Source of the DNA: Bacteroidota bacterium
GTDB taxonomy: Bacteria; Bacteroidota; Ignavibacteria; Ignavibacteriales; Melioribacteraceae
Direction: 5' to 3'
NCBI GenBank assembly: GCA_023381535.1
Contig: JAMCSN010000226.1
Location: 186,001 to 250,000 of the forward strand
DNA length: 64,000 nucleotides
Shown here: positions 9,860 through 17,516 of the stretch, piece after piece
How the letters are laid out: the number at the start of each line of letters is the position of its first letter
Numbering within the stretch: position 1 is the stretch's first letter
Translations under genes and position numbers: made by a program
Notes under the pieces: model-generated
Seen by the model: only the letters and a program-made list of their open reading frames with translations
Told to the model about the DNA's origin: nothing
The model's database searches: none

Positions 9860-10756
9860 TTATTTTCTATTTACCAGAACAACACCGCCGATAATTACGA
9901 GTCCGCTCAGAAGTGTTATCAATGTAATTTTTTCATCAAGCAAAATCCAAGAACCGAAAAAGGTAACGAACGGTTCAATGTAAAGAAACGCGCCGACGCG
10001 CGACGCCGGCATCTCGGCTAACGATTGCGCCCACAGCGTATATGCAGCGCCGGAACAAAAAATGCCGAGAAACAAAATTGAAATCCAGCCGCCGAAAGAA
10101 AGGTGCGTTACGGCATTTATATTATGCTGATTAATTGTAAATGGTGACAAAACGATCGCAATTATTGCAAACAAATAGAGCGTTGTCATAAGCGGCGAAT
10201 AATTAAGCGTTGTGCGTTTGCTAACCATAGAATAAACCGCCCAAGTAACGGAACTTCCAATAATCAGTAAGTCCCCTTCGTTCTTTATAAAATCCAATGA
10301 AGAAAAATCTCCCTTACTTACCAACATCAACAGTCCTGCAAACGAAAGAACGATTCCAATCGTCTGATGTTTGACAATTTTCTCTCTGAAAAAAATCATC
10401 GCAAAGATCGTCATGAAGACCGGCGTTATTCCGATTATCCATCCCGTGTGGGAAGCGGTCGTCCACTGAAGCCCGGTAACTTGAATCCATAAATGAAAAC
10501 ATGCAATCAGTCCGAGAAGAAGAACCCACTTATGATCATGCCAGGTAATTGCAAAACTTTTTCTTTGCTTAACTGCAATGAACATCAAAAAGGATATACC
10601 CAGAAGCTGGCGAATGAAAACAATTACAACCGGAGTTACTTCGTTAAGCGCATTTTTAGTTGCAATGAACGAGAGCCCCCAAACAAAAACGGCAAAGAGC
10701 GGTTTCCAGTATTTGGTTATTTGTGATTGGTTGTTGGCGATTAATGTCTTGCTCAT
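9860..10756 (-). CDS. EamA-family (DMT) transporter
   Basis: A 298-aa inner-membrane protein with about ten hydrophobic helices arranged as two EamA repeats (WGLSFIATKNAL near the start of the first; WAVYSMVSKRT and ASRVGAFLYIEPF in the second). The family exports metabolites or amino acids; the substrate cannot be told. Its ATG overlaps the truA stop by 4 bp (ATGA), so it is translationally coupled to truA. A CTTGCTC-type repeat (10748-10776) supplies this start region and the truA end. Confidence 0.88.
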   Translation of the reverse strand: MSKTLIANNQSQITKYWKPLFAVFVWGLSFIATKNALNEVTPVVIVFIRQLLGISFLMFIAVKQRKSFAITWHDHKWVLLLGLIACFHLWIQVTGLQWTTASHTGWIIGITPVFMTIFAMIFFREKIVKHQTIGIVLSFAGLLMLVSKGDFSSLDFIKNEGDLLIIGSSVTWAVYSMVSKRTTLNYSPLMTTLYLFAIIAIVLSPFTINQHNINAVTHLSFGGWISILFLGIFCSGAAYTLWAQSLAEMPASRVGAFLYIEPFVTFFGSWILLDEKITLITLLSGLVIIGGVVLVNRK

Positions 10757-10776
10757 GCTCTTGATCTTACTCTTTC
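10748..10776. repeat. CTTGCTC-type repeat spanning the truA/EamA junction
   Basis: About 29 bp closely matches 36527-36561 upstream of gyrA; the latter carries an extra ATAATC. Here the repeat encodes the last residues of TruA (VRSRA), the overlapping stop/start ATGA, and the first codons of the EamA gene. A related, more degenerate run lies at 39792-39840. Confidence 0.55.
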
Positions 10777-11607
10777 CATTGATTTGATATTGATTGTACT
10801 TCCAAAATCCTTTTCAATTTTTTCATTTTCGTACAAAACTTTTTCTAAAAATAAACCCGATGGCGGAGCGGTGTATTTTGCAGGAGTGGGTGAATCATGC
10901 TCAAGGAAATATTTTAGATCTTTGTCTGAAAGCTTTCCGCGCCCAATCTCGGCAAGCACGCCAGCCATTCGTCGTACCATTTTCCACAAAAAGTGCGAAC
11001 CAATTATGCGGATCAGAATTAAATCGCCATCTTCTTTCAGTTGAACATCTTCAATCAAAACCTTTGTTGATTTCTCTTCCCCGCCTGCCCGCTTCGCTCG
11101 CGTAGCGAGGCGAGCCGGACGGGCAGGATCGTCTTTATCCGAAAATGATTTGAAATCGTGCATGCCGATAAAAAGCTGTGACGCTTTCTGCATCTTTTCA
11201 AAATTCAATTCATCTTTAATCCACCAGACAAATGATTTGCCGAAGGCTGTCCGTCTTCTTGAAATTTGATAAATGTAGCTTCTGCTTTTGGCGTCGTGCC
11301 GCGCATGAAACTTCGGATGAGCCTTCTCAACTTCAATTATGTTAATGTCGGAAGGAAGTTCATCGTTAAATTTCATGCGGATAATTTCCGGCGCAAGCAT
11401 TGTCTTCACATCGAGATGCGCAACCTGACATATGGCATGAACACCTGCATCTGTTCTGCCCGAGCCGTAAATTTCTATGCGCTCACCCTTAAAAGTTTTG
11501 CCGGCGATTTCCAGCAGTTTTCCTTGAACGGTTTTACCGTTGCGCTGCACCTGCCAGCCGATGTAACGCGTGCCTTCGTATTCTATGTATAATTTGAAGC
11601 GGGACAT
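10753..11607 (-). CDS. truA: tRNA pseudouridine(38-40) synthase
   Basis: A 284-aa TruA that isomerises uridines 38-40 of the tRNA anticodon arm. The catalytic aspartate is D53 in GSGRTDAGVHA; other family blocks are YEGTRYIGWQ near the N-terminus, HDFKSFSDKDD and FLWKMVRRMAGVL. Residues about 161-175 (PARPARLATRAKRAG) are encoded by a GC-rich palindromic repeat inserted in-frame just after the HDFKSFS block, in what is a variable loop in the family. The reading frame and catalytic parts are intact, so it is probably functional. The C-terminus is also repeat-derived. It overlaps the EamA gene by 4 bp. Confidence 0.95.
   Translation of the reverse strand: MSRFKLYIEYEGTRYIGWQVQRNGKTVQGKLLEIAGKTFKGERIEIYGSGRTDAGVHAICQVAHLDVKTMLAPEIIRMKFNDELPSDINIIEVEKAHPKFHARHDAKSRSYIYQISRRRTAFGKSFVWWIKDELNFEKMQKASQLFIGMHDFKSFSDKDDPARPARLATRAKRAGGEEKSTKVLIEDVQLKEDGDLILIRIIGSHFLWKMVRRMAGVLAEIGRGKLSDKDLKYFLEHDSPTPAKYTAPPSGLFLEKVLYENEKIEKDFGSTINIKSMERVRSRA
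11084..11127. repeat. GC-rich palindromic repeat inside truA
   Basis: The outer stem is CCTGCCCG (11084-11091) with CGGGCAGG (11120-11127). An inner stem is TCGCT/AGCGA (11094-11098 / 11104-11108). A 27-bp core (11088-11114) is identical, in reverse complement, to 57570-57596 in an ABC ATPase gene, and a variant is at 39849-39877. The length and phase leave truA open. Confidence 0.8.
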
Positions 11608-11645
11608 TACTTAATCATTTTTTAAGGGAAATACAAAGATGGGTT

Positions 11646-11816
11646 TCAAAAAAAGCATTTGGTCAAGTAATAACTTTTAAAATTATTTAATGGGATAATT
11701 CCATTTTGATCGAGTGAGATGAACAGTTTTTTGACTTTTTCTCTAATCCTGTTTTTCTCTTTTTCAGTTACAGAGCCCAAAAACTTTGAAGCGTTTTTAG
11801 AAAGTTTAATTGTCAT
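11646..11816 (-). pseudogene. Truncated RelE/ParE-like toxin
   Basis: A 56-codon reading frame beginning MTIKLSKNASKFLGSV and continuing with a charged helix (EKEKNRIREKVKKLF). This resembles the first half of RelE/ParE-superfamily ribonucleases. The usual C-terminal beta-sheet (the LKG..YRLRVGDYR part) is missing: the frame ends after YYLTKCFF. It overlaps the end of the upstream small gene by 11 bp, the usual toxin-antitoxin layout. It is most likely a decayed toxin; alternatively it is an unrelated small protein. Confidence 0.5.
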
Positions 11817-12024
11817 TTAAGAACCATAAGGCCTTATCGGAAAAATCTTTCTCGTTATAGTCAGCCGGTATACCATATCTCCTTTTTATATCAGCCAATT
11901 CCTTTGGTGAGACCGCCGGTATTATTGCTTGAATAAGCGAAATTCTTTCTTCAGCTAACACTTCCCGAATACTTGATTTTATTATTTCCCTTAAAACCTC
12001 GGTTACTTCTATTGTTTGATCCAT
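11806..12024 (-). CDS. Small protein, probable antitoxin
   Basis: A 72-aa acidic protein: helical N-terminal half (TEVLREIIKSSIREVLAEE), then SPKELADIKRRYGIP and an aromatic tail ending ALWFLNDN. I do not recognise the family. The 11-bp overlap with a truncated RelE-like frame, the size and the acidic tail suggest the antitoxin of a type II pair. It is sandwiched between intact truA and a truA 5' remnant. Confidence 0.5.
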   Translation of the reverse strand: MDQTIEVTEVLREIIKSSIREVLAEERISLIQAIIPAVSPKELADIKRRYGIPADYNEKDFSDKALWFLNDN

Positions 12025-12056
12025 GTTCTTTTGTCCAAATTTTATTAGTAAGATTA

Positions 12057-12164
12057 CTAAATAGCTGCGCTAACTTCAATATTGAATTCTTGGGTTATTC
12101 TAGCTAATTGCCAGCCGCTGTAACGCGCGCCTTCGTATTCTATGTAAAGTTTGAATCTGCTCAA
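12057..12164 (-). pseudogene. 5' remnant of truA
   Basis: Starting with TTG at 12164, the frame reads SRFKLYIEYEGARYSGWQ, the same as the start of intact TruA (SRFKLYIEYEGTRYIGWQ), and then loses similarity near 12109 and stops at 12057. The Ser, Arg and Leu codons use different synonymous codons in the two copies, so they are diverged homologues rather than a recent duplication. It marks the right-hand edge of the inferred replacement block. Confidence 0.8.
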
Positions 12165-12199
12165 CTTTTTTCTCTTGTTGCTTTTGTTTTATTTTGAAC

Positions 12200-12247
12200 T
12201 GTCAGGTATTTCCTGACAACTGAACTATCCGGAATTATCGGATAGTT
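12200..12247. repeat. Two adjacent hairpins after the GHKL operon
   Basis: Hairpin 1 is TGTCAGG (12200-12206) with CCTGACA (12212-12218). Hairpin 2 is AACTATCCG (12223-12231) with CGGATAGTT (12239-12247). Both follow an AACT-R-TC-M-GG pattern and look like two units of one palindromic repeat. They lie 60 bp beyond the last gene of the leftward operon and may act as its transcript end. No clear T-run follows. Confidence 0.5.
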
Positions 12248-12306
12248 GAATTCTCTCTGTAAACTAATTTGAAGCCAGATATGTTGCATCGGTTGCGATC
12301 GTTCAA

Positions 12307-14079
12307 TTAAACATCGTATACTTCCTCAAATAAAAAGGAATTTAAATCAACTGCAGCTAAATCTAGCGCTTCGGAGGTTACACGATCAATTTCATTCATA
12401 ACCGTATCGCTGGTTAAATCAACATCGGTTTTACCTAAAAAGTATATTGCTTCTTTAACAATTATATCAATATATCTTTGGAAAAGATATTCGCGCCATC
12501 TTATCGAATCTGGCCCGCTTTTTTCCAAAATCATATTTGCTATTTGCTTTGAGGTATTTATCCAATAAATACCGTTTTTAAAGTCGATTAGACGTTGATA
12601 TATGGCTGGCTGTCTCTGGTCACAATCAAAAGGTTCATCACTTTCGGAAAAAGGATCAGGATGCATTCCTGAAATTCTTACTTCAGGAAAGGCGTTCGCT
12701 CTTTTTACTTTGTCTCCGCCCGTATTTCCAATTTTTCTTTGAGAATCCTTTTTATGTTGATTCTTTTTTTGTGGATCCACATTCCATGTTTCTTCATCAT
12801 TGCCCTCCATTCCTAAATCATTTCCAACACCAGCTAATCTATCTCTAATTAATTTTTGTAAGAACCTATTTTTCCATTTGTTTAATAATTCATTTAATTC
12901 AGAAGTTTTTTTAAGATTAATTTTCTTCTTTTCCCTTTTTGCCGATTCCTCCATCTTTCCACATAGACCTTCAATACATTCCTTAGTCCAATTCAACAAA
13001 GCCGCAGTTTTATTAGCTCCAATAAACTCATTTCTGTCATTGGTTACATATTCTTCATCCTCCATTACTTGAGCATAGCATTCTCCGTAGATAAATTCAC
13101 TATAGATATAAGTTCTAAAGTGACCTATCTTATTTATCTTATAATTTGCTATGACTCCAACATCACTTAAAAAATCAATACTATTTCTCCCTCTATATTT
13201 ATTCCCTTTTAACGGTTCCTCAGAAGTAAACAAAGTTAATTTAATCTGTTCATTAGAATACATTTTAATATTTTCCTCTTCGTAGTCGACTATTTGAGGA
13301 CAAACAAATTCGAAAGGTCCTTCAAAACCTTTTTTGGGTAATAAAGATGGAATTCTTAGTCTTGTAGATTGGGAATGTTGGCCGAGCAATAAGTATACTT
13401 GTTTGTGTTGTATTATTCTTTTGGCTTGAGGATGCACTATTAATTTATTAATCAAATCTTTAAGATAATTAGTTTTATGCGCACTCTTTGGTTGGAATCC
13501 TCTAACAATCGTAAATCTTTTTCTTTCAAACAATATATTTTTTATTTCGTTGTACAAATTGCTATTGATTTTTAATTCCGAAGTTTCAATCGCTTCTTCA
13601 ATACTTGCTTCAAGATTATTCATTGTTGAATCGAATCCATACTGTTTTAGCTCATTGAAACCAAATGAATTTAATCTAGCGCTACGATAGGTAATCAATC
13701 TTGATGATTTAAACATTTCGCGCATATAAAACTTGCCGCCATTACCATGACCACCAAGTGTTTTAATATTACGCTGTTGGTCATTACTTATTTTTTTTGC
13801 TGCATTAGGGTCGAACCACCTTTTAAATGCCGCATCAATTTTTGTTCTATTCATCCCAACAAAATCAATTACATCAATAGATTTTATCAAGTTGTTTTTT
13901 GACAGATTGAGGTAAACATAGATTATTTGCTGCTCATCAGGTGTTCCTTCAATATTATATGCGTCAACAGAATTTTTTAATAATTCAGCTATGCCTTTAG
14001 CGTGGTCAAATTTGAATTCTTTTCCTATCAAATCTAAAACTGCTTCATCAATTACGGGCTTTTCTACTTTAATATTCAT
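12307..14079 (-). CDS. GHKL-type ATPase (MORC/Hsp90-like), accessory
   Basis: A 590-aa protein with an N-terminal Bergerat-fold ATPase. The N-box is E32-x3-N36-S-V-D39-A, the D72-F-V-G75-M segment stands where GHKL proteins have DxGxG, and the glycine-rich lid GGHGNGGK is at 109-116. There is no histidine-kinase phosphoacceptor domain and no MutL endonuclease motif. From about residue 370 there is a basic, coiled region (KREKKKIN), a Gly/Lys-rich linker and a helical C-terminal domain I cannot place. It is the last gene of a run with 4-bp overlaps. Prokaryotic MORC/Hsp90-like GHKL proteins are known from defence loci; a defence role here is inference. Confidence 0.75.
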   Translation of the reverse strand: MNIKVEKPVIDEAVLDLIGKEFKFDHAKGIAELLKNSVDAYNIEGTPDEQQIIYVYLNLSKNNLIKSIDVIDFVGMNRTKIDAAFKRWFDPNAAKKISNDQQRNIKTLGGHGNGGKFYMREMFKSSRLITYRSARLNSFGFNELKQYGFDSTMNNLEASIEEAIETSELKINSNLYNEIKNILFERKRFTIVRGFQPKSAHKTNYLKDLINKLIVHPQAKRIIQHKQVYLLLGQHSQSTRLRIPSLLPKKGFEGPFEFVCPQIVDYEEENIKMYSNEQIKLTLFTSEEPLKGNKYRGRNSIDFLSDVGVIANYKINKIGHFRTYIYSEFIYGECYAQVMEDEEYVTNDRNEFIGANKTAALLNWTKECIEGLCGKMEESAKREKKKINLKKTSELNELLNKWKNRFLQKLIRDRLAGVGNDLGMEGNDEETWNVDPQKKNQHKKDSQRKIGNTGGDKVKRANAFPEVRISGMHPDPFSESDEPFDCDQRQPAIYQRLIDFKNGIYWINTSKQIANMILEKSGPDSIRWREYLFQRYIDIIVKEAIYFLGKTDVDLTSDTVMNEIDRVTSEALDLAAVDLNSFLFEEVYDV

Positions 14080-14669
14080 TTTAATTCCTCATTAAATATT
14101 AATTTGAATTTGGTCTGCAAAAATGATGAGTATGCCAAGAGATTTTTTGCTTGAAGAGAGTTTTCTGTCGAATATCTATTTATGACTTCGTTTATTTGTT
14201 TAATCTTACCTAATAATTCAAGATTCCTTGTCCTTACTGATGATCTATAAAATTCATAAAAATCTTGATCTATTATTTTATCCGTCTTCCCGTTTACATA
14301 CATATTAAATCCTTCTGATCTCAATAATCTTTTTATTTCAATATTATAATTAAAGTCTCTTCTTCCTCCAACCTGAATAGAATCTCCATCCAGCGATTTG
14401 ATAATTTTATTCCCCTTTATTTTTCCATCTTCAGTAAGAGTACAATTTCTATATGATATTCTTATATATCCTTCGGGTATTAATTGATAAAGAGCGCGAC
14501 GAATTGTATCAGTGTCTGGAAACTCAGGATAAAATCTAATTTGGAAATCTTCTGGAAAAGACTTAAAAACCTTCACAAGTATGTCTTCGTATCTTAATAG
14601 TTTATTTCCATCATTATACATTTTGACAATGGTATAAAGTATTTTATCTTTTTTTGTAAGTTTTTTCAT
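14076..14669 (-). CDS. Winged-helix protein of unknown function
   Basis: A 197-aa protein whose first ~75 residues look like a winged helix: helices around KKDKILYTIVKMYN and TIRRALYQLI, and a wing at GYIRISYRNCTLTEDGKIKG. The C-terminal part is helical and charged. It overlaps both neighbours by 4 bp, so the three proteins are probably made in fixed ratio and may act together. I recognise no catalytic residues. It could be the DNA-binding or adaptor subunit of the GHKL ATPase system. Confidence 0.6.
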   Translation of the reverse strand: MKKLTKKDKILYTIVKMYNDGNKLLRYEDILVKVFKSFPEDFQIRFYPEFPDTDTIRRALYQLIPEGYIRISYRNCTLTEDGKIKGNKIIKSLDGDSIQVGGRRDFNYNIEIKRLLRSEGFNMYVNGKTDKIIDQDFYEFYRSSVRTRNLELLGKIKQINEVINRYSTENSLQAKNLLAYSSFLQTKFKLIFNEELK

Positions 14670-17110
14670 TTTATTAATACCAAATTATTGTCCATCACGA
14701 TAAATCTTTCGTCTTCTTTCAACGCAGATACAAATTGGTTATGCTCTATTCCGCTTTCTGACGAACATATTAATTCAAATATATCTTGAAGATAATATGG
14801 CTTGGATGAATCACTTATAAAATCAAAGCATTCATCAATTAATGATGTGAGTTCCGGTTTGATAAGACTTGTTCTATTAAAATTATATTTATTATTCGAA
14901 TACGTAATTGACCTATCGCCTCTGATCTTGTACAAATCTTTTTTAAAATCATTTGCGCCTAAGTCCTTCAACATCCACTCCAGTTGTTCCTCGAATACAG
15001 GTTCATTAATGTTGGACAAAAGGCATTTTACCTTTTTGGAATTACTCCAATTATTATTGATTACACATGTTTTGCCATTCTCAAGAGTATAAATTTGGAA
15101 TGCTTTTGAGGTTTTAATTGTTGAGATTATCTCTTGTTGAATTTCTTCTGAATTGAAATATTCAATAATGTTCTCAATGTCAGTATTTGGGAAAAAATAT
15201 TGATTAACAATATATTCTAAATATTTTTCTTTTCGTGTTAATTCAACTTCATTTTCTTTGTCAAATCTCCTAAGTCCATAAAATCCACCCGGATAGTTCT
15301 TTAAGTATTTTTGACTTTTTAATAACGCGGACATTCCTTGATCATGAACAAATCTATTTCTTTTAAGTTCTTTCTTTATATCATGAACGTGCTTGATGCC
15401 CGCATCCTTCTCAAAAATATCTTTTATTAGATCACAAACTTTGATTCTCTCCCCCTGTCTATAAGAAATAAGAGTGAAGTTGAAAAATCCAAGGTCGTTA
15501 ATCTCATTATCTGTTCTTAAAATATGAACTAATTCGTATTTCGATTTTATATCTGGATATCCATCACATAAGGCTTCTAATATCTCCGTTATGTAACATT
15601 GCCTTTTCATTTTTTTCATAAAACTTTTCGCGTGCAAACATATACTATCCCATTCTTTTTTTTGATATGCAAAGTGTTTTTCGGTTCCAAATACATATCT
15701 ATCGAATTGTATTATTCTTTCGTCTTGTTTTATGTTTCCAATAACCGAATTAAGAGAATCATATTTCAAACCTTCATAATAATATTTGTGAATCATCGTC
15801 ATAATTTTTTCAATGTTTAAAGGCGTTTCGCTGTTTTTCAATATCACATATGTCATCTCTCTAATACTGCCCTTACGCAACAAATAATATTGGTCTCCCT
15901 CTTTGAAAAAGAAATATTTTTTAAGGCCAAATAATATTTTAAAACAAAGCAACTGTTGCGTAAAGTCTAAATTTTGGGACTCAAGAATTTCTCGCAATTC
16001 TGGTGGGGTAATTTCTTTGTGCCCAACTTTAAGTCTTCTCAACACATCATGTATTGTTGCCCAACTAGGGTTATTTTCAATTTGCCTAGAGAAATACTGA
16101 TCAAAGGCTAATGGCATAAAGTCGTAAAATGGGATCTCTTGAAAAATTTCTGCCAATAAACCCAAATAAAGTCTATCTGTATATTTTAATTCATGACTAT
16201 CACTACATAATATTTTTTCAGTAATCGGTTCGGGTTTATTAATTATATAATCAAGGAAAATTTCTCTATAATAATCAGCCCGATCTTCAATACGAGTCCA
16301 TATTTTATCAGTGATCCTCTGAATTATTTGTCTTATTCTTTCTCTTGTTAACCCAAAGTGTGAACCGATCTCTTCCAATGATATTTCGTCTTTCCCTGCC
16401 CAGCGCATTTTAAGAATAGTCAGTTCGCGGTCACTAATTTTGTTTAGTATGTTATTAATAATAACAACAATGTTTTTTTCTTCGACTTTCTCTAAGCCAA
16501 GTTCAAGCCTCTTTATTTTTTCATCTATTCTTTTTGAAACGTCGATAATTGTCTTCCGTCCTATATTCCTTTTTTGAATTAGAATTTGGGGATCGATAGA
16601 TAACAATTCCTTAAGATTCAGGACATTGTTTATTGTTGTTACGTATTTGTTAAACCTTATAGGGAATTCAAATTCTTGAAGAGAAATATTTAAATATTTT
16701 TTTAATGATTCGAATGGTATGCTCAATCGTTCCGAAAACGGATATGATTTAACAAACTTCCGTTTCTCTTCTGTTTCTTTTATTACTTCTTCGTAATCTC
16801 TAAGTTCTATTTTTGTGCTAGACGATAAAAGAAAATTAATTATTGTTTGTCTTGCTTGTTCAATTGTTGTTGTCCCACAATTTCTTACCATCAAAAACTC
16901 TTCGAAATGTGTATTCAATAACTGCTCGAGATTTTCAATAACCTTTTTTTGGTTAATGATTTGCAACGTATGATAAAATCGTATTTGCCAATTTATATCC
17001 CTAATTGAAATAGATTTTAGTACTGGAATATTTGTTGTTAAAAGACCGCTTTCCCCGAGAAAGAATCTAGTGCTTTTAATAAACGTTTCGACTTCGTTTG
17101 CGTTAAACAT
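14666..17110 (-). CDS. Alpha-CTD/sigma-region-4/multi-winged-helix protein
   Basis: An 814-aa protein built like a transcription factor. Two helix-hairpin-helix segments resemble the RNA polymerase alpha C-terminal domain (about 57-94 with RNCGTTTIEQA; about 162-196 with RNIGRKTIIDV). A clear sigma-70 region 4 helix-turn-helix is at about 223-272 (LEEIGSHFGLTRERIRQIIQ). From about residue 300 to the end, several modules of about 60-80 residues repeat a helix-helix-strand-wing pattern (PLNIEKIMTMIHKYY, HDIKKELKRNRF, LQDIFELICSSESG), like HARE-type winged helices. There is no sigma region 2, so it is unlikely to be a stand-alone sigma factor. It starts 7 bp after vapC with no obvious ribosome site, suggesting coupling. 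Confidence 0.7.
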   Translation of the reverse strand: MFNANEVETFIKSTRFFLGESGLLTTNIPVLKSISIRDINWQIRFYHTLQIINQKKVIENLEQLLNTHFEEFLMVRNCGTTTIEQARQTIINFLLSSSTKIELRDYEEVIKETEEKRKFVKSYPFSERLSIPFESLKKYLNISLQEFEFPIRFNKYVTTINNVLNLKELLSIDPQILIQKRNIGRKTIIDVSKRIDEKIKRLELGLEKVEEKNIVVIINNILNKISDRELTILKMRWAGKDEISLEEIGSHFGLTRERIRQIIQRITDKIWTRIEDRADYYREIFLDYIINKPEPITEKILCSDSHELKYTDRLYLGLLAEIFQEIPFYDFMPLAFDQYFSRQIENNPSWATIHDVLRRLKVGHKEITPPELREILESQNLDFTQQLLCFKILFGLKKYFFFKEGDQYYLLRKGSIREMTYVILKNSETPLNIEKIMTMIHKYYYEGLKYDSLNSVIGNIKQDERIIQFDRYVFGTEKHFAYQKKEWDSICLHAKSFMKKMKRQCYITEILEALCDGYPDIKSKYELVHILRTDNEINDLGFFNFTLISYRQGERIKVCDLIKDIFEKDAGIKHVHDIKKELKRNRFVHDQGMSALLKSQKYLKNYPGGFYGLRRFDKENEVELTRKEKYLEYIVNQYFFPNTDIENIIEYFNSEEIQQEIISTIKTSKAFQIYTLENGKTCVINNNWSNSKKVKCLLSNINEPVFEEQLEWMLKDLGANDFKKDLYKIRGDRSITYSNNKYNFNRTSLIKPELTSLIDECFDFISDSSKPYYLQDIFELICSSESGIEHNQFVSALKEDERFIVMDNNLVLIK

Positions 17111-17117
17111 GTGACAA

Positions 17118-17516
17118 TTAGATCCAATGAATTTTTATTTCGCCTTCCAACGACTCAAACTCTTTATCCCCAGTAACAAGAACGGCTTTTCTGCTTTTTG
17201 CAAGCGCAGCAGCAAACGCATCGGCATAAGAAATTTTATGAGCCGCCTTTAATTGTGCGGCTTGTAATGTAAGCTCCTTATTTGCTTCTACTATCGCAAT
17301 TGGGTAACGTGCAAAAGTGTTTTTATAAAGTTCTGCCCTTTCCTTTCCACCTTCCCGCAATGCTATGTAATACATTTCGCCCCAGTTAATTACGCAAAGA
17401 AATATTTCTGCTTTTTCATGCAATGAGTCCTTTAACAACTCCGCTACTTCGTCAACTCCTTTCTCGCCTTCAGCGTAAGCTATCAAGGCATAACTGTCCA
17501 GTACATATTTTTTCAT
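17118..17516 (-). CDS. PIN-domain toxin, VapC-like
   Basis: A 132-aa PIN-domain ribonuclease. The acidic active-site residues are visible in VLDSYAL (D7), NWGEMYY, SYADAFAAALA and VTGDKEF. Characterised VapC proteins cleave tRNA or rRNA and are held in check by a cognate antitoxin. It overlaps the AbrB-type gene by 4 bp and is followed after 7 bp by the 814-aa sigma-like gene on the same strand, so the toxin-antitoxin pair appears to head a five-gene operon. Confidence 0.9.
   Translation of the reverse strand: MKKYVLDSYALIAYAEGEKGVDEVAELLKDSLHEKAEIFLCVINWGEMYYIALREGGKERAELYKNTFARYPIAIVEANKELTLQAAQLKAAHKISYADAFAAALAKSRKAVLVTGDKEFESLEGEIKIHWI

Noticed and set aside
11084..11127. Frameshift or pseudogenisation of truA by the repeat
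   Set aside because: The frame stays open and all catalytic blocks are intact on both sides.
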